Assembly (NCBI RefSeq): GCF_008933165.1
Contig: NZ_WBVQ01000001.1
Span: 620,001-684,000, forward strand
DNA: 64,000 bases
Origin: Phaeocystidibacter marisrubri
Lineage (GTDB): Bacteria; Bacteroidota; Bacteroidia; Flavobacteriales; Schleiferiaceae
Direction: 5' to 3'
Shown: positions 15,345-23,958 of the stretch, in pieces
Position numbering within the stretch: position 1 is the first letter of the stretch
Layout: every line of letters starts with the position of its first letter
The notes under the pieces: generated by a model
Told to the model about the DNA's origin: nothing
Database searches by the model: none
The model's input: the letters and a program-made list of their open reading frames with translations, nothing else
Made by a program: the position numbers and the translations under genes

Positions 15345-16278
15345 GTTAAGTGTAGATCACTTACTGGGGATCAAAGATGTAACGGAGAACGATATCCGTC
15401 TCATTTTTCAAACAGCCGACCAATTTAAAGAGGTGATTAACCGTCCTATTAAAAAGGTTCCATCTCTTCGCGATATTACCATTGCCAATCTCTTTTTTGA
15501 AAACAGTACGCGAACCCGACTCAGTTTTGAGTTGGCCGAGAAGCGCTTATCTGCCGATGTTGTCAATTTTTCTGCATCGTCATCTTCTGTTTCTAAAGGG
15601 GAAACGCTGATTGATACGGTGAATAACATCCTATCCATGAAAGTGGATATGGTAGTAATGCGCCACCCGAATCCCGGAGCAGCTCAATTCTTGAGTAAGC
15701 ATATTGATGCTCGAATTGTGAATGCTGGAGATGGAACACATGAACATCCAACACAAGCTTTGTTAGATGCGTATTCCATTCGTGAAAAGCTCGGTGATTT
15801 AAGTGGAAAGAAAGTGGTGATTGTTGGAGATATCCTTCACTCACGAGTAGCTCTTTCCAATATCTTTTGCTTGCAAAAACTCGGAGCAGAAGTAATGGTT
15901 TGTGGACCTACAACCTTGATTCCAAAGTTCATTCACACCTTGGGTGTGAGAGTGGAATATAACCTTGATAAGGCACTTGCTTGGTGTGATGTTGCAAATA
16001 TGCTTCGCGTTCAACACGAGCGAATGGATATCAAATACTTCCCAAGCATTCGTGAATACACCATGCAATACGGTGTAAACATGGAGCGCTTGAATCGACT
16101 GGATAAGGAGATTACGATTATGCACCCTGGTCCAATTAATCGCGGGGTGGAAATTACAAGCGAAGTTGCGGATTCCGACCAAGCACTTATCTTGCAGCAG
16201 GTTGAGAACGGTGTTGCAATACGAATGTCGGTTCTCTATTTGTTGGCCAACCGAGGTTTGGTATCTTCAGGCGATTAA
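15337..16278 (+). CDS. pyrB: Aspartate carbamoyltransferase catalytic subunit
   Basis: A 313-residue ATCase, the committed step of pyrimidine synthesis (carbamoyl phosphate plus aspartate). The carbamoyl-phosphate site STRTR lies at residues 57-61 (FFENSTRTRLSFE), followed by HPTQALLDAY and, near the end, HPGPINRGVEI. The ATG at 15337 overlaps the end of pyrR; a TTG at 15328 in the same frame is less likely. No pyrI regulatory subunit is present. The two genes form a pyrRB unit. Confidence 0.95.
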   Translation: MNELSVDHLLGIKDVTENDIRLIFQTADQFKEVINRPIKKVPSLRDITIANLFFENSTRTRLSFELAEKRLSADVVNFSASSSSVSKGETLIDTVNNILSMKVDMVVMRHPNPGAAQFLSKHIDARIVNAGDGTHEHPTQALLDAYSIREKLGDLSGKKVVIVGDILHSRVALSNIFCLQKLGAEVMVCGPTTLIPKFIHTLGVRVEYNLDKALAWCDVANMLRVQHERMDIKYFPSIREYTMQYGVNMERLNRLDKEITIMHPGPINRGVEITSEVADSDQALILQQVENGVAIRMSVLYLLANRGLVSSGD

Positions 16279-16291
16279 CTGATTATCTAAT

Positions 16292-16609
16292 ATGTCCTTC
16301 AAGTTTGAAATCAAAGATTCCGTACTCTCCATTCGCTTTGGCGGAGATGAGTTCGGTTCAGGCGATGCCGCACAGCTCGCAGCTCTCTTAAAAAAGCAGC
16401 AACCTCAAGATTGTATTGTCAATCTGATGAAACCCGAAGTGATTGAGGCTCCCGAAGATTTGGAGGCTGTTCAAGATCAATGGTTTGAAGAGGGGTTTGC
16501 CATGGTTTTCATCTTACGTCCCGCTCACTATTTTCTGTTTTCAGAGAACTGTGTGATGGTTGAGTCGCACCAAGAGGCGCTGGATTGGTTAGAGGAGAAT
16601 CAAGAATAA
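16292..16609 (+). CDS. Small conserved protein upstream of rnz, STAS-like
   Basis: A 105-residue cytosolic protein with no signal peptide. The pattern of short strands and helices (DCIVNLMKPEVIEAPEDLEAVQD, FAMVFILRPAH, HQEALDWLEENQE) recalls a small STAS-type alpha/beta domain. Homologues in Flavobacteria usually sit upstream of ribonuclease Z and are often misnamed after it; this one has no metallo-beta-lactamase motif. It begins 13 bases after pyrB and may be co-transcribed with it. Confidence 0.65.
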   Translation: MSFKFEIKDSVLSIRFGGDEFGSGDAAQLAALLKKQQPQDCIVNLMKPEVIEAPEDLEAVQDQWFEEGFAMVFILRPAHYFLFSENCVMVESHQEALDWLEENQE

Positions 16610-16700
16610 ACTCTTTGTTCATTTTGCTGTTGAAATTCTATGGAGTGTAGTTGACTACCCTCGGTAGAATTACTTATCTTTCTTTGCATAAACACATTAC

Positions 16701-17465
16701 ATGAAAAAGCTTTACACTACTTTTCTTGCTTTGCTTATCGCCGGAGGAGTGTATGCTCAATGCACACCCAATGGTACGTATACCAGTCCGGGTATTTATC
16801 CACCTGCAGGTAGTTCCATAAAACACGATTCGATATACGTTTTGCCTGGAGCTTCTATTGGTGTGAATTACAGCGAAACGATTAATCTGGTTGTTCCAGA
16901 GGATACCACCATTATGTTTGGTGCAACCACCATTACTGCTGATATCGATTCGATGCGCGTGCTTCAAGTAAACAATATGCCAGCTTGGTTGAGTTATGCT
17001 TGTAACAGCAGATGTTCATGGGTAGGAGGTGATAATGGATGTATGAATTTCTCTGGATTGGTTCCGAATTCAACCAATACCTACCTCATGGAAGCTAAAT
17101 TGGAAGTATTTGCCAATTTGGGCGCTTTTGGTCAAGTTTCTGACACTTTTTCTATTTGGATTGAAGTGTCAACAGGAAATAGCATTGGTTTGGCAACCGT
17201 TCAAAAGAGCGTGCCTACTATTGGACCAAATCCAATGTCTAATCGCCTACAAATTGTTTACACTTCTGCTAGGGCCGAATCTTGGTCATTCGAGTTGATG
17301 GATGTAACAGGTCGCGTGGTCCACAATGAGCGCGGTCAGTTCAGAACGGGAAACAACCGTGTATCGATTTCTAGAAATAACTGGCCAGAAGGGATGTACC
17401 TGTATCGTTTCCGCGTGGGAGACGATCTTCACACAGGCCGCCTGATTGTCCGCGATGGCTTATAA
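16701..17465 (+). CDS. Secreted protein with type IX secretion C-terminal domain (type A)
   Basis: A 254-residue protein with a signal peptide (KLYTTFLALLIAGGVYAQ). The mature part has Cys residues and an Ig-like or jelly-roll pattern (LVVPEDTTIMFG, YACNSRCSWVGGDNGCMNF). The last 80 residues form a T9SS type A sorting domain: IGPNPMSNRLQIVY, FELMDVTGRVVHNE, WPEGMYLYRFRVGDDLHTGRLIV. It is therefore exported across the outer membrane and probably anchored to the surface. Its 3' end overlaps rnz by 11 bases. Confidence 0.85.
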   Translation: MKKLYTTFLALLIAGGVYAQCTPNGTYTSPGIYPPAGSSIKHDSIYVLPGASIGVNYSETINLVVPEDTTIMFGATTITADIDSMRVLQVNNMPAWLSYACNSRCSWVGGDNGCMNFSGLVPNSTNTYLMEAKLEVFANLGAFGQVSDTFSIWIEVSTGNSIGLATVQKSVPTIGPNPMSNRLQIVYTSARAESWSFELMDVTGRVVHNERGQFRTGNNRVSISRNNWPEGMYLYRFRVGDDLHTGRLIVRDGL

Positions 17466-18396
17466 GCTGCTCATTCTCGGAGCCGCTTCGGCTACTCCTA
17501 CGTCTACGCAGTACACAACTTCACAGCTGCTCACCATGCGTGAGCAGCTGTTTTTAATTGATTGTGGTGAGGGATGTCAACAACAGCTCCGCAGAAATAG
17601 AGCGAAGATGTCTCGCATTCATCACATTTTTATCAGTCACCTTCATGGAGATCATTACTTTGGATTGATTGGATTGATCTCTAGTTTCCATTTACAAAGG
17701 CGCACAAAGACTTTGCACGTATATGGTCCACCCGCCCTTGAAAATATCATTCAAGTGCAACTCAAAGCCTCTAAAACGTGGCTTTCTTATCCTCTGGAAT
17801 TTCATCCTACCCAAGCTGACAAGGTTGAACATATCTTAGATGGAGAAAAGGTGGATGTGTATTCTATTCCACTAGTACATGGAATTGCAAGTACGGGTTT
17901 CAAGTTTGTAGAAAAGCCGAGCTTGCGCAAACTCAATGTAGAAGCGGTTGAGAAATACGGTGTGGAAGAATCGGATCGACGTAACCTACAATTGGGACAA
18001 GATTGGGTAAGCAGTCAAGGTGAAACGATACCGAATACAGCACTGACTCAAGATCCCATACCTCCATTGAGCTATGCGTTTTGTTCCGATACACAATACT
18101 CCGAAGCCGTGATTCCCGCTGTAAGTGGAGTGGACTTGCTCTATCATGAATCCACTTTTACGAAGCGAGAAAGAAGTCTTGCTGAAATTACGAAGCACAG
18201 CACGGCGGGAGATGCCGCACAAATTGCTGCACAGGCAAATGTTAGAACATTAGTTTTGGGACATTATTCCTCTCGATATAAGACACGTGACGTACATTTG
18301 CGGGAAGCGCGGGAGTACTTTCCCGAGGTGATTGCAGGAACCGAAAACCTGTGTATACACGTAGATCACGACTCTATTCATGCTGTTCAAGAATAA
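17455..18396 (+). CDS. rnz: Ribonuclease Z (tRNA 3' endonuclease)
   Basis: A 313-residue metallo-beta-lactamase fold protein. The zinc motif HLHGDH is at residues 62-67, preceded by LIDCGEGCQQQLRR, and later ligands appear in CSDTQY, ...HSTAGDAAQIA and LVLGHYSSRY. RNase Z removes the 3' trailer of tRNA precursors. The ATG at 17455 (MAYKLLILG) overlaps the end of the T9SS gene, and the TTG at 17446 is less likely. The following MFS gene overlaps it by 17 bases. Confidence 0.93.
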   Translation: MAYKLLILGAASATPTSTQYTTSQLLTMREQLFLIDCGEGCQQQLRRNRAKMSRIHHIFISHLHGDHYFGLIGLISSFHLQRRTKTLHVYGPPALENIIQVQLKASKTWLSYPLEFHPTQADKVEHILDGEKVDVYSIPLVHGIASTGFKFVEKPSLRKLNVEAVEKYGVEESDRRNLQLGQDWVSSQGETIPNTALTQDPIPPLSYAFCSDTQYSEAVIPAVSGVDLLYHESTFTKRERSLAEITKHSTAGDAAQIAAQANVRTLVLGHYSSRYKTRDVHLREAREYFPEVIAGTENLCIHVDHDSIHAVQE

Positions 18397-19579
18397 GGCG
18401 ATTCTAGTTATCATATTCACGGTTTTTATCGATCTCGTGGGTGTGGGACTTATCATTCCGATTTTACCCAATTACGCGAAAGGCGAACTTCAATTGACGG
18501 AGACTGTCGTCGGAATCATCATTGGTATTTTTTCCTTGATGCAATTTGTCTTTGGTCCCATACTAGGTAGTTGGAGCGATCGTGTAGGTAGACGTCCCAT
18601 TATTTTGATTACATCAACAATAACCGGGATAAGTTACTTGGTCTTTAGTCAGGCAGATACCTTAGCTCTCTTGCTTTTGGCTAGAGCTTTAGGAGGAATA
18701 GGGGGTGCCAATATCGGAGTGGCCCAAGCCTATATTTCGGATGTGGTAGAACCTGCTAATAGGGCTAGGGCTTTCGCTTACATTGGTGCTGCTTTTGGGT
18801 TGGGCTTTGTAATTGGTCCGTTCCTCGGTGGTATAGTTTACGAATATCTCGGCTTTTCATGGGTGGGGTATGTTGCAGCCATCATCTCTTTTGCCAATGT
18901 TGGCCTGGCATATCGTTTATTGACGGAGTCTGTAAAGGAGAAATCTTCCAGAGCGGGCAAGTCTAGAAATCCTTTTGCCGACTTTATACGAATTCGCAAG
19001 TATCCAGCTGTAGCCGGACTTATGACCATCACCTTGATTTTCATGGCGGCCTTTGCCATGATGCAATCCATGTCGGCCATCATGTGGAAGGAAGAATATT
19101 TGCTCACAGAGAAGCAAGTGGGGCTTATGTTTGCCTTTATTGGTGCCATGGCATTTATCATCCAAGGTGGATTGATTGGATGGTTTCAAAAGCGCATTTC
19201 GGAGCGTCTGCTCTTGGTGTATGGGAATATCTTGGTAGGGATAGGATTGCTGGGACTTTCTTTTGTTCCCGTTCATCATCTCTTTCCATTCGAGTTTCTA
19301 TTCATCATCTGCATGTCGCTCGGTATGGCCTTTTTTACACCAACGATGTCCAACCTACTCTCCAAACTCGTTTCAGAAAAAGAGCAGGGGAGTGTGTTGA
19401 GTGTCAATCAGAGTATGTCTTCGTTGGCTCGAGTAATCGGCCCAATCATTGGTGGAGCGCTGTATCATCAGTTTAACTACCACACTCCGTTTGTTACTGG
19501 AGGGGCCATTGTTGCGGTGCTCGCTGTCTATTCTTTCTTCTACTTGAAAGGAGCAGAAAAGGAAGAGCCCCTCAACTAA
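18380..19579 (+). CDS. MFS drug/metabolite exporter, TetA-like
   Basis: A 399-residue transporter with 12 predicted helices. Motif A, GSWSDRVGRRPII, lies after helix 2, and the N-terminus (VFIDLVGVGLIIPILPNYA) matches the DHA1 group that includes TetA. Export of drugs or metabolites by proton antiport is expected, substrate unknown. There is no TetR-type regulator next to it, and it overlaps rnz by 17 bases, so it is likely a housekeeping member and not an acquired resistance gene. Confidence 0.85.
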   Translation: MLFKNKAILVIIFTVFIDLVGVGLIIPILPNYAKGELQLTETVVGIIIGIFSLMQFVFGPILGSWSDRVGRRPIILITSTITGISYLVFSQADTLALLLLARALGGIGGANIGVAQAYISDVVEPANRARAFAYIGAAFGLGFVIGPFLGGIVYEYLGFSWVGYVAAIISFANVGLAYRLLTESVKEKSSRAGKSRNPFADFIRIRKYPAVAGLMTITLIFMAAFAMMQSMSAIMWKEEYLLTEKQVGLMFAFIGAMAFIIQGGLIGWFQKRISERLLLVYGNILVGIGLLGLSFVPVHHLFPFEFLFIICMSLGMAFFTPTMSNLLSKLVSEKEQGSVLSVNQSMSSLARVIGPIIGGALYHQFNYHTPFVTGGAIVAVLAVYSFFYLKGAEKEEPLN

Positions 19580-19595
19580 GTAGCTGAGAGGCTCT
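19564..19595. terminator. Probable terminator between the MFS and azurin genes
   Basis: Arms AGAGCCCCTCA and TGAGAGGCTCT pair with one mismatch around a 10-nt loop that contains the MFS stop codon. The T-run is weak, so efficiency is uncertain. Confidence 0.5.
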
Positions 19596-19621
19596 ATTTG
19601 CGTCCGAGAATACTTTCTCGA

Positions 19622-20161
19622 TTACTCTCCTTTTACCAAGAAGGTCCCTTTCATCAATGCATAGTGACCTGGGAACGTACATACGTATTTGTAAATTCCC
19701 TTTTCTGGAGCTGTAAAAGTGATGGTTTCTTCTTCACCTGGACCAAGAATTCGAGTGTGTACAAGTACTTGATCCATCATATCGGGTACTTGATAACCAT
19801 CTTCTTTGTGATCGATGGCTTTAGTAGCATAAGTGCTGATATCTGCATCTTTCACAAAAAGTGTCCAGTTGTGTCCCATACTTTCAACCGGCATAGTGCC
19901 GATATTCTTGAAAGTTAGACGAACGGTTTGCCCTTCGATCACTTCCATTTTGCTGAGATCAAACTGCATCTGATCATTCCCAGTAATGGTGAATTCTACC
20001 ATCTCTGGAGTGGTTTCGGCGGGTGTTTCCGCAGGAGTTTCTGTAGAGGGTTCGGTTGAGCTCACTGGCTCAGTAGATTTCTCTGATTCACCTCCACCAC
20101 AAGAGATCATCATTGCGCCCATCACAGCGAAACTAAAGAGTTTCAATGCATGCGTTTTCAT
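19622..20161 (-). CDS. Azurin-like blue copper lipoprotein
   Basis: A 179-residue lipoprotein (MGAMMISCGGG). A Thr/Pro/Glu-rich linker precedes a cupredoxin domain of azurin type. The copper ligands are visible: His in ESMGHNW, then Cys, His and Met in YVCTFPGHYALMKG. It also has the azurin block VRLTFKNIGTMPVESMGHNW. Such proteins shuttle electrons to or from oxidases and peroxidases in the periplasm. The ATG at 20161 is chosen over an upstream start because the signal peptide starts there and a promoter box lies between the two. Confidence 0.9.
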   Translation of the reverse strand: MKTHALKLFSFAVMGAMMISCGGGESEKSTEPVSSTEPSTETPAETPAETTPEMVEFTITGNDQMQFDLSKMEVIEGQTVRLTFKNIGTMPVESMGHNWTLFVKDADISTYATKAIDHKEDGYQVPDMMDQVLVHTRILGPGEEETITFTAPEKGIYKYVCTFPGHYALMKGTFLVKGE

Positions 20162-20197
20162 ATGTCGGATAATTGAATTGATAGTTAAATGACGAAT

Positions 20198-20205
20198 CAA
20201 ATGTA
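20198..20205 (-). promoter_or_regulatory. -7 promoter box TACATTTG of the azurin gene
   Basis: An exact TAnnTTTG box, 36 bases upstream of the ATG at 20161. No good TTG at -33 was found because the rho terminator occupies that region. Confidence 0.5.
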
Positions 20206-20225
20206 GCATGCATACGCATAAAAAA

Positions 20226-20250
20226 AGCGCGAATTGATTCAATTCGCGCT
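20226..20250 (-). terminator. Rho-independent terminator of rho
   Basis: Perfect 12-base arms (AGCGCGAATTGA and its complement) separated by a single base (a real loop forms by opening the inner pairs), followed on the minus strand by six to seven T. It lies 30 bases after the rho stop. Confidence 0.88.
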
Positions 20251-20280
20251 ATGGGATTATGGAGATAATAGATTCTAGAA

Positions 20281-22014
20281 CTACCCGTTCATGCTAATCA
20301 AAAACTCTTCATTATTTACCGTTTTACTCATGCGATCGTGCATGAATTCCATGGCTTCAACGGCCGTCATATCGGCTAGGTGTCTGCGTAGGATGTACAT
20401 TCTTGCAAGAACATCTTTATTGAGCAACATATCCTCTTTACGAGTACCCGAAGCCATGAGATCAATGGCAGGGTAGATACGACGGTTAGAGATGCGACGA
20501 TCAAGTTGCATTTCCATGTTACCCGTACCCTTGAATTCTTCGAAGATCACTTCATCCATTTTGGAGCCTGTATCGATCAACGCTGTGGCGAGAATGGTTA
20601 GAGACCCTCCACCTTCGATGTTACGTGCTGCACCGAAGAAACGCTTCGGTTTGTGAAGTGCGTTTGCATCAACACCCCCAGAAAGTACTTTACCCGATGC
20701 AGGGGATACCGTGTTGTATGCTCGAGCCAATCGAGTAATAGAGTCCAAAAGGATGATGACATCATGTCCACATTCTACCATTCGCTTGGCCTTCTCTAAT
20801 ACAATGTTGGCAACGCGTACGTGACGGTCAGCTGGTTCGTCAAATGTAGAAGCAACAACTTCCGCATTTACACTTCTAGCCATGTCCGTTACTTCCTCTG
20901 GACGTTCATCAATCAACAAAATGATCATGTAAGCCTCTGGGTGGTTCGCTGCAATAGCGTTGGCCACTTCCTTTAACAAGGTGGTTTTACCTGTTTTAGG
21001 TTGTGATACAATCAATCCACGCTGGCCCTTACCAATAGGAGAGAAGAGGTCGATGACACGAGTGCTGAGTGTAGATTTTCTATCGGTGATATTGAACTTT
21101 TCATTCGGGAAAAGTGGAGTGAGGTGTTCAAAGGCAACGCGATCGCGAACGTAGTCTGGTTCACGTCCGTTGATTTTATCAATTTGAGTAAGTGGGAAGT
21201 ACTTCTCACCTTCTTTCGGTGGACGCACTTGTCCACGTACGGTATCTCCAGTTTTAAGTCCGAACAACTTAATCTGACTCTGACTTACGTAAACGTCGTC
21301 TGGAGAGTTGAGATAGTTGTAGTCGGATGATCGCAAGAAACCATAGCCATCGGGCATAATTTCCAAAACGCCCTCAGTTGTGATGATGCCGTCAAATTCG
21401 AATTCTGGCTTCTTCGGACGTCTTTCGTTTTGATTGTTATCGCGATTTTGACCGCTGTTTTGGTTGCGGTTTTGATTGCGATTCTGGTTTTGGTTTTGAT
21501 TGCGATTGTTATCGCGGCTTTCGCGGTTGCTATTGTCGCGATTGTTGTTGTCGCGATTCGTATTCTCGCGACTATTTCTTCTTTCGTTCGATCTGTCGTT
21601 TCTGTCGCCGCGATCAGAGCGATCTCCTCTGTCACTGCGCTCATTGCGCTCGTTGCGTTGATCGTTGCTGCGTTCAGTTCGTTCGGTTCGTTCAGCGCGT
21701 GGTCTGCGCTCTACAGGGCGACCTTCTTTGCGTTCTTCTTTTGGAGAATCGTTGGATGAAGAATCGGTGTTTTCACTTTTTTCTTCTGAAGAAACTCTCG
21801 ATCTGCGCGGTTTTTCTGTGCGAGTGTCCCCAGCTGGAGCTGCTGATTCAGCAGGCGCCTTACTTGGGGTTGAATCCCCTGAATTAGGTCCATTTACAAT
21901 GGCATCGATAAGTTCGGGTTTGCGCATGTAACGCGCTTTTGGAATGTCGAGAGCGATGCCAATCTCTTTGAGTTCGGGCAATTTCTTCTCGGCTAAATCA
22001 GCTTTTGTGTACAT
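20281..22014 (-). CDS. rho: Transcription termination factor Rho with Arg/Asn-rich insertion
   Basis: A 577-residue Rho helicase. Residues 1-42 are the Rho_N helical domain ([15 protein letters not shown]), residues 204-280 the RNA-binding cold-shock fold ([15 protein letters not shown]), and the ATPase follows with the P-loop QPKTGKTT at 338-345 and [14 protein letters not shown]. Between them, residues 43-203 form a disordered insertion dominated by Arg, Asn, Glu and Gln. Such insertions are typical for Bacteroidota Rho; in Bacteroides thetaiotaomicron one has been linked to phase separation. The gene is transcribed alone and ends at a strong terminator. Confidence 0.97.
   Translation of the reverse strand: MYTKADLAEKKLPELKEIGIALDIPKARYMRKPELIDAIVNGPNSGDSTPSKAPAESAAPAGDTRTEKPRRSRVSSEEKSENTDSSSNDSPKEERKEGRPVERRPRAERTERTERSNDQRNERNERSDRGDRSDRGDRNDRSNERRNSRENTNRDNNNRDNSNRESRDNNRNQNQNQNRNQNRNQNSGQNRDNNQNERRPKKPEFEFDGIITTEGVLEIMPDGYGFLRSSDYNYLNSPDDVYVSQSQIKLFGLKTGDTVRGQVRPPKEGEKYFPLTQIDKINGREPDYVRDRVAFEHLTPLFPNEKFNITDRKSTLSTRVIDLFSPIGKGQRGLIVSQPKTGKTTLLKEVANAIAANHPEAYMIILLIDERPEEVTDMARSVNAEVVASTFDEPADRHVRVANIVLEKAKRMVECGHDVIILLDSITRLARAYNTVSPASGKVLSGGVDANALHKPKRFFGAARNIEGGGSLTILATALIDTGSKMDEVIFEEFKGTGNMEMQLDRRISNRRIYPAIDLMASGTRKEDMLLNKDVLARMYILRRHLADMTAVEAMEFMHDRMSKTVNNEEFLISMNG
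21415..21693. repeat. Low-complexity repeat encoding the Rho insertion
   Basis: Degenerate short repeats of the type GATTGCGATT/GGTTTTGATT (plus strand) encode [10 protein letters not shown] and [12 protein letters not shown] stretches. Such DNA is prone to length change by slippage. Confidence 0.7.
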
Positions 22015-22230
22015 CTGTTAATCCTACTTGAAAAGTAATAGGTAAGTGGGGATCGATATCATTCAACTCCTCAGACGAATGTCTTTGAATTACGTAAGGA
22101 GATGATATATGAGTTTAGTGGAATAGGTGTATCGCGATGGATACATTGCAATTATACAACAAAATCAATCTGTGAAGACCATGTAGGGATTTTTTTTGAC
22201 AACTTTGTGGCTGTAAACCCAATGAATATC

Positions 22231-22635
22231 ATGATTCAAAGAATTCAATCCGTATATCTTCTTCTTTCTGCGATAGTTATGTCGGCAGGAATCTTCCTAT
22301 CTCCACTTTTTATGGTGAACGGAGAAGCCATCGTTCTATCGTCTTCAGGCTTTTATGTGGCCCTTGCTGGTGGTGCAGCGGGTATTTCTCTAGCGAATAT
22401 TTTCGCGTATAGAAATCGCAGATCACAAGTGGTTCTCAACCGTTTGAACATCATTGCATCCTTTGTATTGAGTGGATTTATTGTGGTTGATTTCATCAAT
22501 CAGCCAGAAGGAGCCATTGTAGAAGTGGGCTTGGGTATGATGATGCCACTGATCAACGTGATATTACTCGTTTTAGCCAATCGCGGTATCATGAAGGACG
22601 AGATGTTGGTAAAGGCAGCTGATCGATTGAGATAA
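22231..22635 (+). CDS. DUF4293 family membrane protein
   Basis: A 134-residue protein with four predicted membrane helices. The start MIQRIQSVYLLLSAI is the normal N-terminus of the DUF4293 family, which is confined to Bacteroidota and usually lies beside rho, as here. An in-frame ATG three codons upstream (22222) is possible. Function unknown. It ends directly against the stop codon of the convergent phosphodiesterase gene, with no space for a terminator. Confidence 0.8.
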   Translation: MIQRIQSVYLLLSAIVMSAGIFLSPLFMVNGEAIVLSSSGFYVALAGGAAGISLANIFAYRNRRSQVVLNRLNIIASFVLSGFIVVDFINQPEGAIVEVGLGMMMPLINVILLVLANRGIMKDEMLVKAADRLR

Positions 22636-23142
22636 TTACTTTATTGAGCCGCGTTTGCCAAGTTCAATTACTTCGAGGTTTTCCACCTTGCCTTTATGCA
22701 CTTCAAAGCGAAGCATGGTCCGCATACTGTGAAAACCATGAATTCCTGCTGCGCCCGGATTCATATGAATCAAATTGAGGTCTTTGTCGAATTTAACTTT
22801 TAGAATATGAGAATGCCCGGATATAAAGAGTCCGGGTTTTTCTTTTGCGAGCTGGTCCTTAACCCCAGGAGCATATCTTCCTGGATAGCCTCCAATATGG
22901 GTGATGAACACTTTTAGTCCCTCTACCACAAAGCAATTCACCAGTGGGTATTCTGCGCGAGCCTTGTGATTGTCAATATTGCCATACACAGCGCGTAACG
23001 TCACTTTTTCGGCGATGCGATCGGTCACGCTTAAATCGCCAATGTCGCCCGCATGCCAAACTTCATCAGCTGCTTCTACGAAATTCATGATTCGGTCATC
23101 TATGTGACTATGTGTATCGGATAAAAGAAGAATGCGTTTCAC
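22636..23142 (-). CDS. YfcE/MJ0936-type metallophosphoesterase
   Basis: A 168-residue calcineurin-like phosphoesterase. All metal-binding blocks are present in order: LLSDTHSH, WHAGDIGD, VYGNIDNH, FITHIGG and ISGHSHI. Members hydrolyse small phosphodiesters with Mn(II); the natural substrate is unclear. The start codon is GTG (23142). It is divergent from truA, with about 27 bases between the two starts. Confidence 0.87.
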   Translation of the reverse strand: MKRILLLSDTHSHIDDRIMNFVEAADEVWHAGDIGDLSVTDRIAEKVTLRAVYGNIDNHKARAEYPLVNCFVVEGLKVFITHIGGYPGRYAPGVKDQLAKEKPGLFISGHSHILKVKFDKDLNLIHMNPGAAGIHGFHSMRTMLRFEVHKGKVENLEVIELGKRGSIK

Positions 23143-23155
23143 GTGGTGCTTTATG

Positions 23156-23163
23156 TACTTTTG
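23156..23163 (+). promoter_or_regulatory. -7 promoter box TACTTTTG of truA
   Basis: An exact TAnnTTTG box only 6 bases before the truA ATG, suggesting a leaderless transcript. No clear -33 TTG was found. Confidence 0.55.
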
Positions 23164-23169
23164 CTATTC

Positions 23170-23955
23170 ATGTCCGAAACTACAAACAAACCAACAGCTC
23201 ATCGTTACTTTGTTGAGCTTTCCTATGATGGAACTGCATTTCACGGCTGGCAGGTGCAGCCCAATGCGCGTTCTGTGCAGGGAGAATTGATCGATGCATT
23301 CTCTACCTTTTTCCGGGAAGAGGTCTATGTGGTAGGAGCTGGTCGAACCGATACCGGCGTTCACGCTTCACACATGGTGGCGCACTTTGAATTGCACAAC
23401 CCCATTGAATCTCCAGAAGATGCGGTTTACAAGTTGAATCGCTTTTTGTCGGAAGAAATCGCCCTGCAAGAAATCTACGAGGTGAAGGTGGAAGCGCATG
23501 CTCGTTTCAGTGCGACAGAAAGAGCCTATGAATACGTGCTCTCTCGCGTGAAGAATCCCTTTGCTACCAAGTATGCATGGCAGTTTCAACGTGAATTAAA
23601 TTTCGCGCAGATGAACCAAGCTGCTTCCTTGTTGTTGGAGCATAATGACTTTGCCTGTTTCTGCAAGGCTGATTCCGATGTAAATACGACGCTTTGTGAT
23701 GTGCGAACTGCACATTGGGAAAGAGATGGAGATACATGGATCTTTCACATTGCGGCCGATCGCTTCTTGCGCAATATGGTTCGAGCGATTGTGGGTACAT
23801 TGGTTGAAGTAGGAGAAGGCAAACACACTATTGAGGAATTTAAATCGATATTGGAATCGGGAAGTCGGTCAAAAGCAGGAACTTCGGCACCAGCTGGGGG
23901 ATTATTTTTGTCTAAAGTGAGTTACCCATCTGATATTCGGACTACACATACGTAA
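23170..23955 (+). CDS. truA: tRNA pseudouridine(38-40) synthase TruA
   Basis: A 261-residue enzyme that converts uridines 38-40 in the tRNA anticodon arm to pseudouridine. The catalytic Asp is residue 61 in VGAGRTDTGVHA. Other family blocks are YDGTAFHGWQVQPN and FLRNMVRAIVGTLVEVG. The ATG at 23170 is chosen because the longer GTG frame starts upstream of the -7 box. It is followed 3 bases later by the ABC exporter gene. Confidence 0.95.
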   Translation: MSETTNKPTAHRYFVELSYDGTAFHGWQVQPNARSVQGELIDAFSTFFREEVYVVGAGRTDTGVHASHMVAHFELHNPIESPEDAVYKLNRFLSEEIALQEIYEVKVEAHARFSATERAYEYVLSRVKNPFATKYAWQFQRELNFAQMNQAASLLLEHNDFACFCKADSDVNTTLCDVRTAHWERDGDTWIFHIAADRFLRNMVRAIVGTLVEVGEGKHTIEEFKSILESGSRSKAGTSAPAGGLFLSKVSYPSDIRTTHT

Positions 23956-23958
23956 TTT

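Noticed and set aside
18380-19579. Acquired tetracycline resistance gene
   Set aside because: The protein is TetA-like in fold only. There is no TetR regulator, mobile element or composition shift, and it overlaps rnz.
21285-21931. Several long open frames opposite or shifted within the rho insertion
   Set aside because: They arise from the repetitive, stop-poor DNA that encodes the Arg/Asn-rich insertion and have no independent start signals.
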